A stretch of DNA of 27,534 nucleotides, from the IMG/VR virus record IMGVR_UViG_3300021437_000071, positions 1-27,534 of that record; one strand, given 5' to 3'. Source of the DNA: a virus. The first letter of the stretch is position 1. The number at the start of each line of letters is the position of its first letter. The position numbers and the translations under genes were made by a program. The notes beneath the pieces are model-generated. The model worked only from the letters and a program-made list of their open reading frames with translations. It had not been told where the DNA came from and ran no database searches. Below, piece by piece: positions 21,052-27,534 of the stretch.

Positions 21052-22578
21052 TCAGAACGAGACCTTACCGCCGGCCTGGAGGACGACGCGGATCGCGCGG
21101 CCCAGCTCCTCGTCCGAGATCGAGCCCGCGGACGGTACCGGGGTCGGGTTCGGCGGGATCGCCAGCGCGGCGTCCAGCTTGGCCTTGGACTTCTCCACGG
21201 CCGTGGGCGCCTTGGTGCTGCGCGCGGTCGTGGGCGTCGGGTCGGCCTTGGGCTCGGGCTTGGGCTCGCCGCCCGCCTGGGCTCCGGTCGGGCCCATGGC
21301 GGACTCCGCACCCGCGAGCGCGGTCTCGACCTGGGCCTGGTCCTCGGGCTTGAGCGCGCCGCTGGCGGCCACGGCCTTGAGGTGAGCCGTGAGGTCGCCG
21401 CCCTTGGCCGGGCTCGCCACGGTCGCGGGCCGCTCGGGCGCGTTGACCGGGTCGTTCTTGGGTGCTCCGCCGCCCGTCGCAGCCTTGAGCGCGGCCAGGG
21501 CGTCGGTCTTGCTACCTCCCTGGCTCCCGCCCGCGATCGCGCCCTTGAGGGCGGCCAGCGCGTCCGGGGCCACGACCGTGGCGCCGCCCTGGACGACCGC
21601 CGGCGGGCGCGCGCTCGGCGTCTTGGGCTTGCTCTCGGTCTTGGCGGCGCCCAGGCCCGCGCTCAGTTTCGCGAACAGATCCACTTTGTTGTCGGCCACT
21701 CTACCCTCCACTACCGGCGCGGCGCGCTCGGGTTCGAGCCGCGAGGGCTCGGGTTTGTCTATTTTGATTTTTGCAGTATCCAGCCCGCTTACGCAAGCCG
21801 AGAATTTCTCCAGGGCGGTCAGCTGGCACGCGCCCGAGCGCTCGTACTCACAACCGCCGTAGGCGCCGCAAGCGTCGGTGTTCGCGGGGAGCGTGTTCGC
21901 CCAGGCCAGGCGCACGGCCTCGGGCGCCTCGTGCGGGGGGCACTGGTTCTGCAGCTCGATCAGACGCACGGCGGCGGGGTGCACGATGCGTCCGAACGCC
22001 TCCACGACCGCGCCGCGCTCCATGGTCGAGTCCGAGGGGAGCGCCTTGGACTTGCGCCTGGTGTCGTAGTAGAGCCAGCGCGCGAACACGCTCGCGGCGT
22101 CGCGGTACTTGACCAGCGCGCGGGCCGCGTAGGTCAGCGCCTGTGGGTCGGCCAGGAAGGCGGCGTCACCCCACAGACCGTACTGGGCCGGGTCCGAGCT
22201 GGTCTTGTGGTCAAGCGTGGCCGGGAGCCCCGGCGGCGCTCCCGGTAGGAGGTCGCTCGGGCCCTCGTAGTCCACGATCGTGACGTAGTTGATACCCGAG
22301 ATCCGGATCTCGGACTCGCCCTCGGCGCGACCGCTCCTCGGCGGCGGCATGTACGGGAGCCCGGCCATGGCCATTCGTCCGGCCTTGTCGTTCCGGTCGT
22401 GGGCCTTGCCGGTGTTGAGGTAGTCCTGCTGGACCTTGTGCACGGCCGTCCCCAGCCGCTGTTTCTCGGTCTCCTCGCGACGCGGCGTCACCCAGTTGAG
22501 CCCGCACTTGCGCTCGCAACCCTTGTCGCCCGTGATCGAGGCGCACGCGCTGGGGCTGATTCTCCAGAGCTGGCGCAT
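21052..22578 (-). CDS. Cas4/RecB-like PD-(D/E)XK nuclease with Fe-S cysteines and disordered tail
   Basis: A 508-residue protein. Residues 1-260 are a RecB/Cas4-type nuclease: GTAVH with His47, IVDYEG with Asp103, LDHKT with Asp123 and Lys125, and QALTY. Cys21/Cys25 at the start and Cys227, Cys233 and Cys241 after the core suggest a [4Fe-4S] cluster, as in Cas4 and AddB. From about 270 on the protein is Ala/Pro/Lys-rich and probably disordered, with a DALAALK motif twice. It ends in a short helix (DEELGRAIRVVLQAGGKVSF). It may resect DNA ends in phage recombination, and the tail may bind partners. ATG at 22578 overlaps the upstream stop as TGATG. Confidence 0.78.
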   Translation of the reverse strand: MRQLWRISPSACASITGDKGCERKCGLNWVTPRREETEKQRLGTAVHKVQQDYLNTGKAHDRNDKAGRMAMAGLPYMPPPRSGRAEGESEIRISGINYVTIVDYEGPSDLLPGAPPGLPATLDHKTSSDPAQYGLWGDAAFLADPQALTYAARALVKYRDAASVFARWLYYDTRRKSKALPSDSTMERGAVVEAFGRIVHPAAVRLIELQNQCPPHEAPEAVRLAWANTLPANTDACGAYGGCEYERSGACQLTALEKFSACVSGLDTAKIKIDKPEPSRLEPERAAPVVEGRVADNKVDLFAKLSAGLGAAKTESKPKTPSARPPAVVQGGATVVAPDALAALKGAIAGGSQGGSKTDALAALKAATGGGAPKNDPVNAPERPATVASPAKGGDLTAHLKAVAASGALKPEDQAQVETALAGAESAMGPTGAQAGGEPKPEPKADPTPTTARSTKAPTAVEKSKAKLDAALAIPPNPTPVPSAGSISDEELGRAIRVVLQAGGKVSF

Positions 22579-23018
22579 CACAACCCTCGCTTGCGACGCA
22601 GGTAGTGCGCGGCAGCAATCAAGATCTCGGGATCGTCCTCGGCCGCGCCCAGCAGGACGTTGCACTGGATGCAGAGCAGCCCGCGCACACGACCAGTTGT
22701 GTGGTCGTGATCCAGGCACGTCCGCTTGCCGTGTACGGACCGCGGCGCAGCGCAGATCTCGCAAGGCGTGTCGGGGTCCTGAAGCAGCGCGAGCGCGCGC
22801 TCGGTCTGACCCGGCGCCCAGGGCTTGCCGCGACCACGCGCGCTGGCCTTAGCGATCGAGACCTTGGCTCGCGGATCGATCCGGCGCCGGCGCTTGATGT
22901 AGTCCAGACGTTTCGCGCGTTCTACCGGGTTGTGGTGGTAGCGATCGCGGGATCGTCGGCGGTCTACCTCGCGCGCCATATCCTGCCGTGTCAGCGGCTG
23001 AAGGTTGATCCGGATCAC
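22578..23018 (-). CDS. Recombination endonuclease VII-like HNH nuclease
   Basis: A 146-residue protein with a basic N-terminus and a C-terminal endonuclease VII domain. CEICAAP and CIQCNVLLG give the four zinc cysteines. LDHDHTTGRVRGLLC carries the His/Asp catalytic core. The ending DPEILIAAAHYLRR matches the family. It should resolve branched DNA, next to the Cas4-like gene and separate from the RuvC-like resolvase further down. GTG at 23018 overlaps the upstream stop as GTGA; the frame is open further upstream, but that part is not conserved-looking. Confidence 0.87.
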   Translation of the reverse strand: MIRINLQPLTRQDMAREVDRRRSRDRYHHNPVERAKRLDYIKRRRRIDPRAKVSIAKASARGRGKPWAPGQTERALALLQDPDTPCEICAAPRSVHGKRTCLDHDHTTGRVRGLLCIQCNVLLGAAEDDPEILIAAAHYLRRKRGL

Positions 23019-23278
23019 GACCGGACCCCCAGGACGAGATCCACCAGGCGCGAGGCCCGCAGCTCGGTCGTGGTCGACCGCCGGCCGCGGCGGATCGCGT
23101 CGCGCTGCGCGGCGTCGGCCTCGGGCGGGAGCGGATAGCGCCGGCGCTCCGCGCGTTCCAGCGCCTCGGGCCCCAACCACGCCTTGAACGTGTCCGAGCC
23201 CGTGACCTCGCGGACCTCGCGCGCGGCGTTCTCCAGGGCGGCGCGCAGCGCGATCTCGCTATCTTTCATTTTTGACAC
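23015..23278 (-). CDS. Hypothetical helical protein, 87 aa
   Basis: A small protein, helical in its first half (SEIALRAALENAAREVREVT), with a TFKAWLGPEALERAE segment and a basic middle. No family is recognised. GTG at 23278 follows GAGGAGG by six or seven bases; an ATG at 23269 is also possible. It lies between the primase-helicase and the endonuclease VII-like gene and is coupled to the latter by GTGA. Confidence 0.6.
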   Translation of the reverse strand: MSKMKDSEIALRAALENAAREVREVTGSDTFKAWLGPEALERAERRRYPLPPEADAAQRDAIRRGRRSTTTELRASRLVDLVLGVRS

Positions 23279-23290
23279 GACCGACCTCCT

Positions 23291-25693
23291 CTACTTCAGG
23301 GCTCCGCCCGCGCTGACCGCGGTGTGCAGCTCCTCCAGGGTCTCGAACTGACCCCAGGTGTGCTGGGCGGCAAACTGGCTCAGGTCATCCAGTCTAACAC
23401 GAACGAGACCTGGTATCACGTCACGTTCGCTGATCTCGTAGAGGGCGGCCGTGAGCTGTGGTAGCTCCAGAGCACGCTCGCCCTCCATGTAGGTCCCCCA
23501 CGTAGCGTGGAGCAGACGCGGCGCAACGAACAGGCCCTCGGCGTCCATGCGCCAGCGCTTCTGGTGCTGGAGCGCAAGCTTGGGGTTCTCCACGAACTTG
23601 AGAAGCCACTGACACACGGCGGCACGATGGCGCCCGCGCGTGCGCAGCGCTCTGTGGAGCGGCGAGTCCACGCCCGAGACCCACAGGCGGCCATCGGCCT
23701 GGACCTTACGGGTCGCCTCCAACCACAGGATGTGGTCGGCCAGCTCCTCGGTCGGTAGGTGCTCCGCGGTCCGCGCGCCCGCGTTGACGTAGAACACGCG
23801 CTCGCACAGGGCCTCGATATCCCACTGGTCCAGTGTCTCGCCCGGCGAGTAGAGGAGCCCGAGGTTGTTCGCCGCGAGGATCACGCGCAAGGCGCCGTCA
23901 AGGCTCCGGTTGTCCTGGTATTTCTGGCGTAGGCTGTGTGTAGTCGCCGTGACCAGGCGGCGTAGTTTACCCGAGTCCTGTTTCCACTCGAAAGGTAGGC
24001 TCTCGTCCGCGAACACGACCGGTGACTTGGCGACGTGATCGTTGAACGCGCTCCCGACCTCCTCCAGCTCGGTCGGGCGCTGGCCCCAGACCAGGGCGAG
24101 GCCGTTCGCGAGCGTAGACTTGCCGGTCCGCCGCGCGCCGTGGAGGTAGAGAGCCGAGGTCGCGCGCTCCAGGCGCGGCGCGGTCGCGAGCCAGTCCAGG
24201 AGCCTCTCGCTGGTGGCCGCGTCGCCCGCCAGGCGCTGGAGCCAGGCCTCGGCGCGGACGCTGTACTGCGCGACCCGCCGGCGGTCCCTGGGCGCCGTGG
24301 CGACCACCAGGCGGGTTGGGCGCGCCAGCAGCTCCAGGTGGGTGGATGCTGCCGTAAGCGAGGCCGAGACCTCCTCTACGGGCGTCCCGTAGTCGCGGAG
24401 GAGCTTGGCAAAGGTCTTTTCCGCTATCCCTTTGGGGCCGACCTCCTGGAGCGTGACACCCGGGAGCGTGACCGCGACCTGGAGCCTGTGGCGGACCAGC
24501 TCCTCGGCGTTGTCTTTCGAGCCCGCGTAGTAGTAGCGCCCCTCATAGAACACATAGAGGGTCCCGCGACACGACACGATCAGCTGCATGCGCAGTTGAT
24601 CGGCGTCGCGGAGCCCGAGTTGGAACACATACTCGCGGATCTCGGCCTCGGTGTAGGGCCCCTCGCGCCCGAGCTGGTCCAGGCGCGCCTGGCGCTCGCC
24701 CTCGCCGCGCTCGCCGCGCTGGCCCTGGAGGCGCTCGATCTTGGCCTCCAGCTCCGCGGCGCCGTCGCCCTCGGCCCAGCGCTCGTTCTCGGTCTGTTTC
24801 AGCAGCTCCGCGCGGACCAGGTCCACCAGGAGCGCGGGCGCGCTGTGCGGGTACTTGTCCGCGAGGATCGCGGCCATCTGAAACAGCGCGGTGTCGCGCT
24901 GGCCCTCGGGCGCGAACGGTTCCTGGTCCAGGAGCGCGAGCATGGCTCGCCCGCCGATGGCACGGGCCGCTGACATCCCGTTCGCGTGGGTCTCTCCCAG
25001 GCGACGCCAGGCGCGCTCGGTCGGGGCGTCGCCCACGACCGAGAGCTGGGGGCCCTGGAGGGCTGCGCGCTGGATCAGCGCGTCCACGTCCACGGTCTGG
25101 CCGCCGGCGTACGAGCCCGCGTCCCAAGGCGTCCCCTCGCGCCGACCCGGCACGAAATAGAGACGCGTCGGGTCCTTGCATGCGGGATCGATGCGCGGCG
25201 CGACGTGCGCGAGCCCGGCCCAGACCTTGAGCCAGTCCGCTGGCGCGACCGGGCGCGACAGGCGCAACACAAAGCGATACTTCGGGATTTTCTCGGCGTC
25301 GCACCAGTCAGGGCACTCGGCGGGCGTGTCCTGGCCGCGCGCGCCAGCGGCCTTGCGCGCGGTCTTGTTGTGCGCGACGCACGTGCGCCCGTGCGTGTAG
25401 GACGTGTGCCAGATGTAGTCCAGCTGGAGCGCGCGGAGCCTGTCGTGTAGCTCCTCTATGTCGGCATCGGTCACGTGATCGAGATCGATCACGCCCACGG
25501 TCACGTGCTTGACGTTGTCGTTACCGCGCGCGGCGCCGTTGAATTCCGCCGGTATCCAGCCCGGGAGCGTGTCCTTCGGCCCGTTGTGGATGTGGTCCTC
25601 GGTCAGCCACGCCACCAGCTCATCCCAGGCGAGGACGGCGGGCGCCACTTTCGTGGCCGTGACCGATCGAACGAGACTGACAGGGATGGACAC
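23291..25693 (-). CDS. Primase-polymerase / SF3 helicase fusion
   Basis: An 800-residue replication protein. The N-terminal ~200 residues resemble an archaeo-eukaryotic primase: an acidic DxD in GVIDLDH (Asp70, Asp72), TSYTHG with His101, and Arg140 in KYRFVLRLSRPV. DPTRLYFVPGR follows near 174-184. The C-terminal half is an SF3/D5-like helicase: Walker A GARRTGKST (519-527), Walker B VVFADE (Asp563, Glu564) and sensor AANN (609-610). A charged coiled stretch lies near 315-345. It would prime and unwind the phage origin. GTG at 25693; the binding site is weak. An 18-bp repeated motif lies 19 bases upstream. Confidence 0.88.
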   Translation of the reverse strand: MSIPVSLVRSVTATKVAPAVLAWDELVAWLTEDHIHNGPKDTLPGWIPAEFNGAARGNDNVKHVTVGVIDLDHVTDADIEELHDRLRALQLDYIWHTSYTHGRTCVAHNKTARKAAGARGQDTPAECPDWCDAEKIPKYRFVLRLSRPVAPADWLKVWAGLAHVAPRIDPACKDPTRLYFVPGRREGTPWDAGSYAGGQTVDVDALIQRAALQGPQLSVVGDAPTERAWRRLGETHANGMSAARAIGGRAMLALLDQEPFAPEGQRDTALFQMAAILADKYPHSAPALLVDLVRAELLKQTENERWAEGDGAAELEAKIERLQGQRGERGEGERQARLDQLGREGPYTEAEIREYVFQLGLRDADQLRMQLIVSCRGTLYVFYEGRYYYAGSKDNAEELVRHRLQVAVTLPGVTLQEVGPKGIAEKTFAKLLRDYGTPVEEVSASLTAASTHLELLARPTRLVVATAPRDRRRVAQYSVRAEAWLQRLAGDAATSERLLDWLATAPRLERATSALYLHGARRTGKSTLANGLALVWGQRPTELEEVGSAFNDHVAKSPVVFADESLPFEWKQDSGKLRRLVTATTHSLRQKYQDNRSLDGALRVILAANNLGLLYSPGETLDQWDIEALCERVFYVNAGARTAEHLPTEELADHILWLEATRKVQADGRLWVSGVDSPLHRALRTRGRHRAAVCQWLLKFVENPKLALQHQKRWRMDAEGLFVAPRLLHATWGTYMEGERALELPQLTAALYEISERDVIPGLVRVRLDDLSQFAAQHTWGQFETLEELHTAVSAGGALK

Positions 25694-25712
25694 CGGGTCT
25701 TACTCTGCGGGG

Positions 25713-25730
25713 GATTTTTGATAGATGCAA
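25713..25730 (-). promoter_or_regulatory. Repeated 18-bp AT-rich motif, copy 1
   Basis: GATTTTTGATAGATGCAA on the forward strand, 19 bases upstream of the primase-helicase start. It matches the copy at 27243-27260 in 16 of 18 bases. The core has short inverted ends (TTG...CAA). Position and conservation suggest a regulator site or a promoter element of the leftward early genes. Confidence 0.5.
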
Positions 25731-25732
25731 GA

Positions 25733-25966
25733 TCAGAGGTCACGCGAGGCCGCGCGCAACGCACGCTCCAGCGCGGCCATATCCTCGAATCTCCTACGAG
25801 AGTAGCGCGACATGGCCACGATCGAGCACGGCAACCAGAGCGCGCCGATCATGAGCGCGAGCACCAGGCGCGAGCCGAGAGAGTGCCAGGTCCGCGGCTG
25901 GGCGCGGAGCACGACCGCGGTGTAGAGCCAGGCGAGGAGGACATAGGCGTAAAGCAGCTGCATCAT
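25733..25966 (-). CDS. Small two-TM membrane protein, 77 aa
   Basis: Two hydrophobic helices (about 3-21, LLYAYVLLAWLYTAVVL; and 33-54, ALMIGALWLPCSIVAMS) are followed by a basic then charged tail (RYSRRRFEDMAALERALRAA). The size and topology are holin-like, but a place in the early operon argues for another membrane role, such as superinfection exclusion. No family recognised. ATG at 25966 overlaps the zinc-ribbon gene's stop as ATGA. Confidence 0.6.
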   Translation of the reverse strand: MMQLLYAYVLLAWLYTAVVLRAQPRTWHSLGSRLVLALMIGALWLPCSIVAMSRYSRRRFEDMAALERALRAASRDL

Positions 25967-26367
25967 GGTGCAATTCTCCAGGTCCAGGTTTCGTAGCCGC
26001 GGAGCGTGTCGAACCGCGGATCGTGAGGGTCGAGGACCAGCGCGTCGCCCTCGGGCGAGACCAGCTCGACCAGCAGCCCGCGGTCGCGCTGCACACGGGC
26101 CCAGGCCAAGGACCCTGCGCGAGGCGCCGTAGACGGCGGCGCGGGCTGGGGGGCGCGGTAGTTCGGGCACGCGGGCACGCTGACCGTACGTGTGTGACCC
26201 GGATAGAGCGGGTGTGGGTGCGGCTGTCTCTCGGTCCTCGGGCGGCCCAGGCACTCGATCGAGGAGAATCCGCGGTAAGAGACCGCGGAGCCGCACAGAG
26301 GACACCCGCCCCAGCGGGAGCGTGGTTTGCCGGAGACGCTCGCGGCGTCGCGCTGTAGCTTGTTCAT
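25963..26367 (-). CDS. Zinc-ribbon protein, 134 aa
   Basis: The N-terminal half has GGCPLCGSAVSYRG, then SSIECLG and VPACPNY, giving four cysteines that could bind one zinc. The CPLCGS start resembles Lar-type restriction-alleviation and similar small phage zinc proteins, but the rest does not match well. The C-terminal half has a WARVQRDRGLLVELVSPEG strand region. Function unknown. ATG at 26367 follows GGAGGAG closely. The start overlaps the upstream 39-aa gene's stop as ATGA. Confidence 0.6.
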   Translation of the reverse strand: MNKLQRDAASVSGKPRSRWGGCPLCGSAVSYRGFSSIECLGRPRTERQPHPHPLYPGHTRTVSVPACPNYRAPQPAPPSTAPRAGSLAWARVQRDRGLLVELVSPEGDALVLDPHDPRFDTLRGYETWTWRIAP

Positions 26368-26483
26368 GGCTCCTCCAGCACGTGAACCTCAGCGCCCGGT
26401 CCGCGACATGAGTACGGGAGCTTGAACAGGATCGCGATCGCCACCCTGAATCGGACCCGCAGCGGGACGCGACGAAAGTCCAT
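26364..26483 (-). CDS. Small basic peptide, 39 aa
   Basis: ATG at 26483, stop overlapping the zinc-ribbon start as ATGA. The product starts basic and hydrophobic (DFRRVPLRVRFRVAIAILFK) and ends acidic (GAEVHVLEEP). No family recognised. Its last codons include the ribosome binding site of the next gene. Coding is supported by the exact overlap and the otherwise empty 130-base gap. Confidence 0.45.
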   Translation of the reverse strand: MDFRRVPLRVRFRVAIAILFKLPYSCRGPGAEVHVLEEP

Positions 26484-26494
26484 GTTTACTATGC

Positions 26495-26779
26495 TCACTG
26501 GGCGGCCTCGGCTGGTAGGGGATGACGCGCCAGGAGGCGGAGCCGCGCTCGGTCCGCCGGCGGCAGCTCACGCGCGCCGCGCGCTGTGTTGCAGTTGCGG
26601 CACGCGGTCACCAGGTTCGTGGGGCGGTGCGAGCCGCCGCGCGACGCGGGTGTGATGTGGTCGAGGGTCAGCTCGCGGTCGTTCCCACAGTGGACGCACG
26701 CCCAGCCATCGCGCTCGTAGATCTTGCGGCGGGTCGCCGGCCAGATCCACTTTGACCCGTTGTGGTGCGCGCGGCTCAT
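26495..26779 (-). CDS. HNH endonuclease, 94 aa
   Basis: A compact HNH nuclease. WPATRRKIYERDGWACVHCG is followed by LTLDHITPASRGG and LVTACRNCNTARG. The two CxxC pairs bind zinc, and the His of LDHI, the Asn of TNLV and the region around CRNCN form the ββα-metal site. Small free-standing HNH proteins in phages act in packaging or as homing nucleases; this one lies far from late genes. ATG at 26779 overlaps the upstream stop as ATGA. Confidence 0.88.
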   Translation of the reverse strand: MSRAHHNGSKWIWPATRRKIYERDGWACVHCGNDRELTLDHITPASRGGSHRPTNLVTACRNCNTARGARELPPADRARLRLLARHPLPAEAAQ

Positions 26780-27033
26780 GCGTCGCTCCATTCCTGTTCG
26801 TGGTCGGCGGCCGGGAGGTCGCTGTTGGTGAGCGCCGCGCGGTATCCCGCTGCGAACCCGGCGGCGTACGCCTGGTCCACGACCTTGACCCTCGGGAGCG
26901 GTCGCCCGCGGAGCGTCTCCCAGGCGTCGCTCGCGCGGCGGCGCACGGCCTCGACCTCGGGCCTGAGCGCCCGCAGCTCCCAGACCAGATCGTCGGCCAG
27001 GTCCAGGGCTCGATCTTTGATTTTCTCGAACAT
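26776..27033 (-). CDS. Hypothetical helical protein, 85 aa
   Basis: A charged helical N-terminus (FEKIKDRALDLADDLVWELR, then EVEAVRRRASDAWETL) is followed by VKVVDQAYAAGFAAGYRAAL and an acidic end. No family recognised. ATG at 27033 has GAGGAG five bases upstream. It is coupled to the HNH gene by ATGA. Confidence 0.6.
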   Translation of the reverse strand: MFEKIKDRALDLADDLVWELRALRPEVEAVRRRASDAWETLRGRPLPRVKVVDQAYAAGFAAGYRAALTNSDLPAADHEQEWSDA

Positions 27034-27057
27034 GACAACTCCTCTCGATCTGTCAGA

Positions 27058-27225
27058 TCAGGCGACGCGCTCCAGGCGGCGGAGCCGCGCCGTGATCGCC
27101 TCGGCCTCGGGCTCGCTCGCGGCCTGTGCGCGCTCGCGCTCCAGGCGCGCGCGGCGCTCCTCGTAGGCCTTGGCGTAGTAGCTGGCGGCGTCGCGACTCG
27201 CGGTCTGGTTTACTGCTCGGTCCAT
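27058..27225 (-). CDS. Small coiled-coil protein, 55 aa
   Basis: ATG at 27225, TGA at 27058. The product is almost all charged helix (YYAKAYEERRARLERERAQA; ITARLRRLERVA), probably a coiled coil. No family recognised. There is no clear ribosome binding site. The repeated 18-bp motif lies 17 bases upstream of the start. It precedes the 85-aa gene by 24 bases. Confidence 0.5.
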   Translation of the reverse strand: MDRAVNQTASRDAASYYAKAYEERRARLERERAQAASEPEAEAITARLRRLERVA

Positions 27226-27242
27226 GAAAAAAGCTTGGGCCG

Positions 27243-27260
27243 GATCTTTGATAAATGCAA
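27243..27260 (-). promoter_or_regulatory. Repeated 18-bp AT-rich motif, copy 2
   Basis: GATCTTTGATAAATGCAA on the forward strand, 17 bases upstream of the 55-aa gene's ATG. It matches the copy upstream of the primase-helicase in 16 of 18 bases and at nearly the same distance from a start codon. With the next bases it forms an inverted repeat CTTTG-N7-CAAAG (27246-27262), as expected for a dimeric regulator. Confidence 0.5.
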
Positions 27261-27315
27261 AGCGCCCGACCCCGGATCGCTATTTTTCGTGGGCTCAGGT
27301 GGGAGCGAGCGCCGG

Positions 27316-27534
27316 TCACGCGTCGCGCAACGCCTGGCGAAGGTCCTCTACCTCGGCGCGCAATTCCGCGTTCTCCGCGCGGAGCGCGGTCAGGTTGTGC
27401 GTCTGCTTTACCAGAAGCGCCTTGAAGTCCTCGCACGCGGTCAGGAGCGTGCCGATCTGCTCCCCAGCGGTCTCGGGCGCGGTCTCGGGCGCGGTCTCGG
27501 GCGCGGTCTCGGGCGCGGTCTCGGGCGCGGTCTA
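27316..27534 (-). CDS. Coiled-coil protein with (APET)n repeat, incomplete
   Basis: The leftward frame ending in TGA at 27316 encodes a leucine-zipper-like helix (HNLTALRAENAELRAEVEDL, then RQALRDA). Before it lies an Ala-Pro-Glu-Thr repeat. No ATG or GTG occurs in frame upstream of the helix, so the gene must begin outside or use a rare start. The final triplet of the window reads TAG in this frame, but only because the last base departs from the repeat. A missing 5' end caused by an assembly break is the simplest reading. Function unknown. Confidence 0.4.
27469..27534. repeat. 12-bp tandem repeat at the window edge
   Basis: GGTCTCGGGCGC occurs five times head to tail (27469-27528), followed by GGTCTA. 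The period is a multiple of three and encodes Ala-Pro-Glu-Thr on the reverse strand. Copy number is uncertain because the array touches the window end. Confidence 0.9.

Noticed and set aside
25967-26305. N-terminal extension of the two-TM protein
   Set aside because: The extension lies in an alternate frame of the zinc-ribbon gene. The ATG at 25966 with an ATGA overlap is the better start.
27469-27534. CRISPR array
   Set aside because: The 12-bp units are head to tail without spacers and keep a coding frame; it is a simple tandem repeat.
1-27534. PurZ, endolysin, terminase, portal or capsid gene
   Set aside because: No reading frame on either strand shows their motifs. They are presumably outside the window.

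Overview
The window is one continuous stretch of a temperate tailed-phage genome. Third codon positions are very G/C-rich, GTG (once TTG) starts are common, and most neighbouring genes overlap by 4 to 8 bases. The tail genes are those of a Mu-like contractile-tailed (myovirus) phage. The host is probably a high-GC Gram-negative bacterium: the phage carries a lipobox lipoprotein, and its attachment site is the 3' end of a tRNA-Ala(CGC) gene without an encoded CCA. I cannot name the host.

Rightward late block (1-8455). It starts inside a Mu gp43-like DNA circularisation protein. Then come the baseplate genes in Mu order: gpP hub, gp45 spike, gp46, gp47 (J-like) and gp48. These are followed by a beta-propeller-like fibre, a leftward cargo lipoprotein with an HExxH motif, a membrane protein with a lipobox-like segment, a 37-aa peptide, and a second fibre with a lectin-like tip. 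The block ends at a strong hairpin.

Integration hinge (8456-9834). A 42-bp copy of the tRNA-Ala(CGC) 3' half lies between the hairpin and a leftward tyrosine integrase gene. An excisionase-like HTH gene follows. Phage genes lie on both sides of this site, so it reads as attP of an unintegrated genome rather than the edge of a prophage.

Leftward early block (27534-8582). From upstream to downstream it encodes small proteins, an HNH nuclease, a zinc-ribbon protein, a small membrane protein, and a primase-polymerase/SF3 helicase. Next come an endonuclease VII-like protein, a Cas4/RecB-like nuclease, a SNF2-like helicase, an SSB-like protein, family A DNA polymerase and a metallophosphoesterase. 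Then follow a cold-shock protein, an N6-adenine methyltransferase, a RuvC-like resolvase, a coiled-coil protein, an HD phosphohydrolase and a dATP/dGTP diphosphohydrolase-like protein. The block ends with an acidic membrane protein altered by a 22-bp duplication, an SPFH protein, small proteins and a cupin. Together these give a self-contained replication and recombination set with nucleotide-pool enzymes.

No terminase, capsid, portal, endolysin or PurZ gene is present, so the rest of the genome lies outside. The window ends in a 12-bp tandem repeat, which may be an assembly break.
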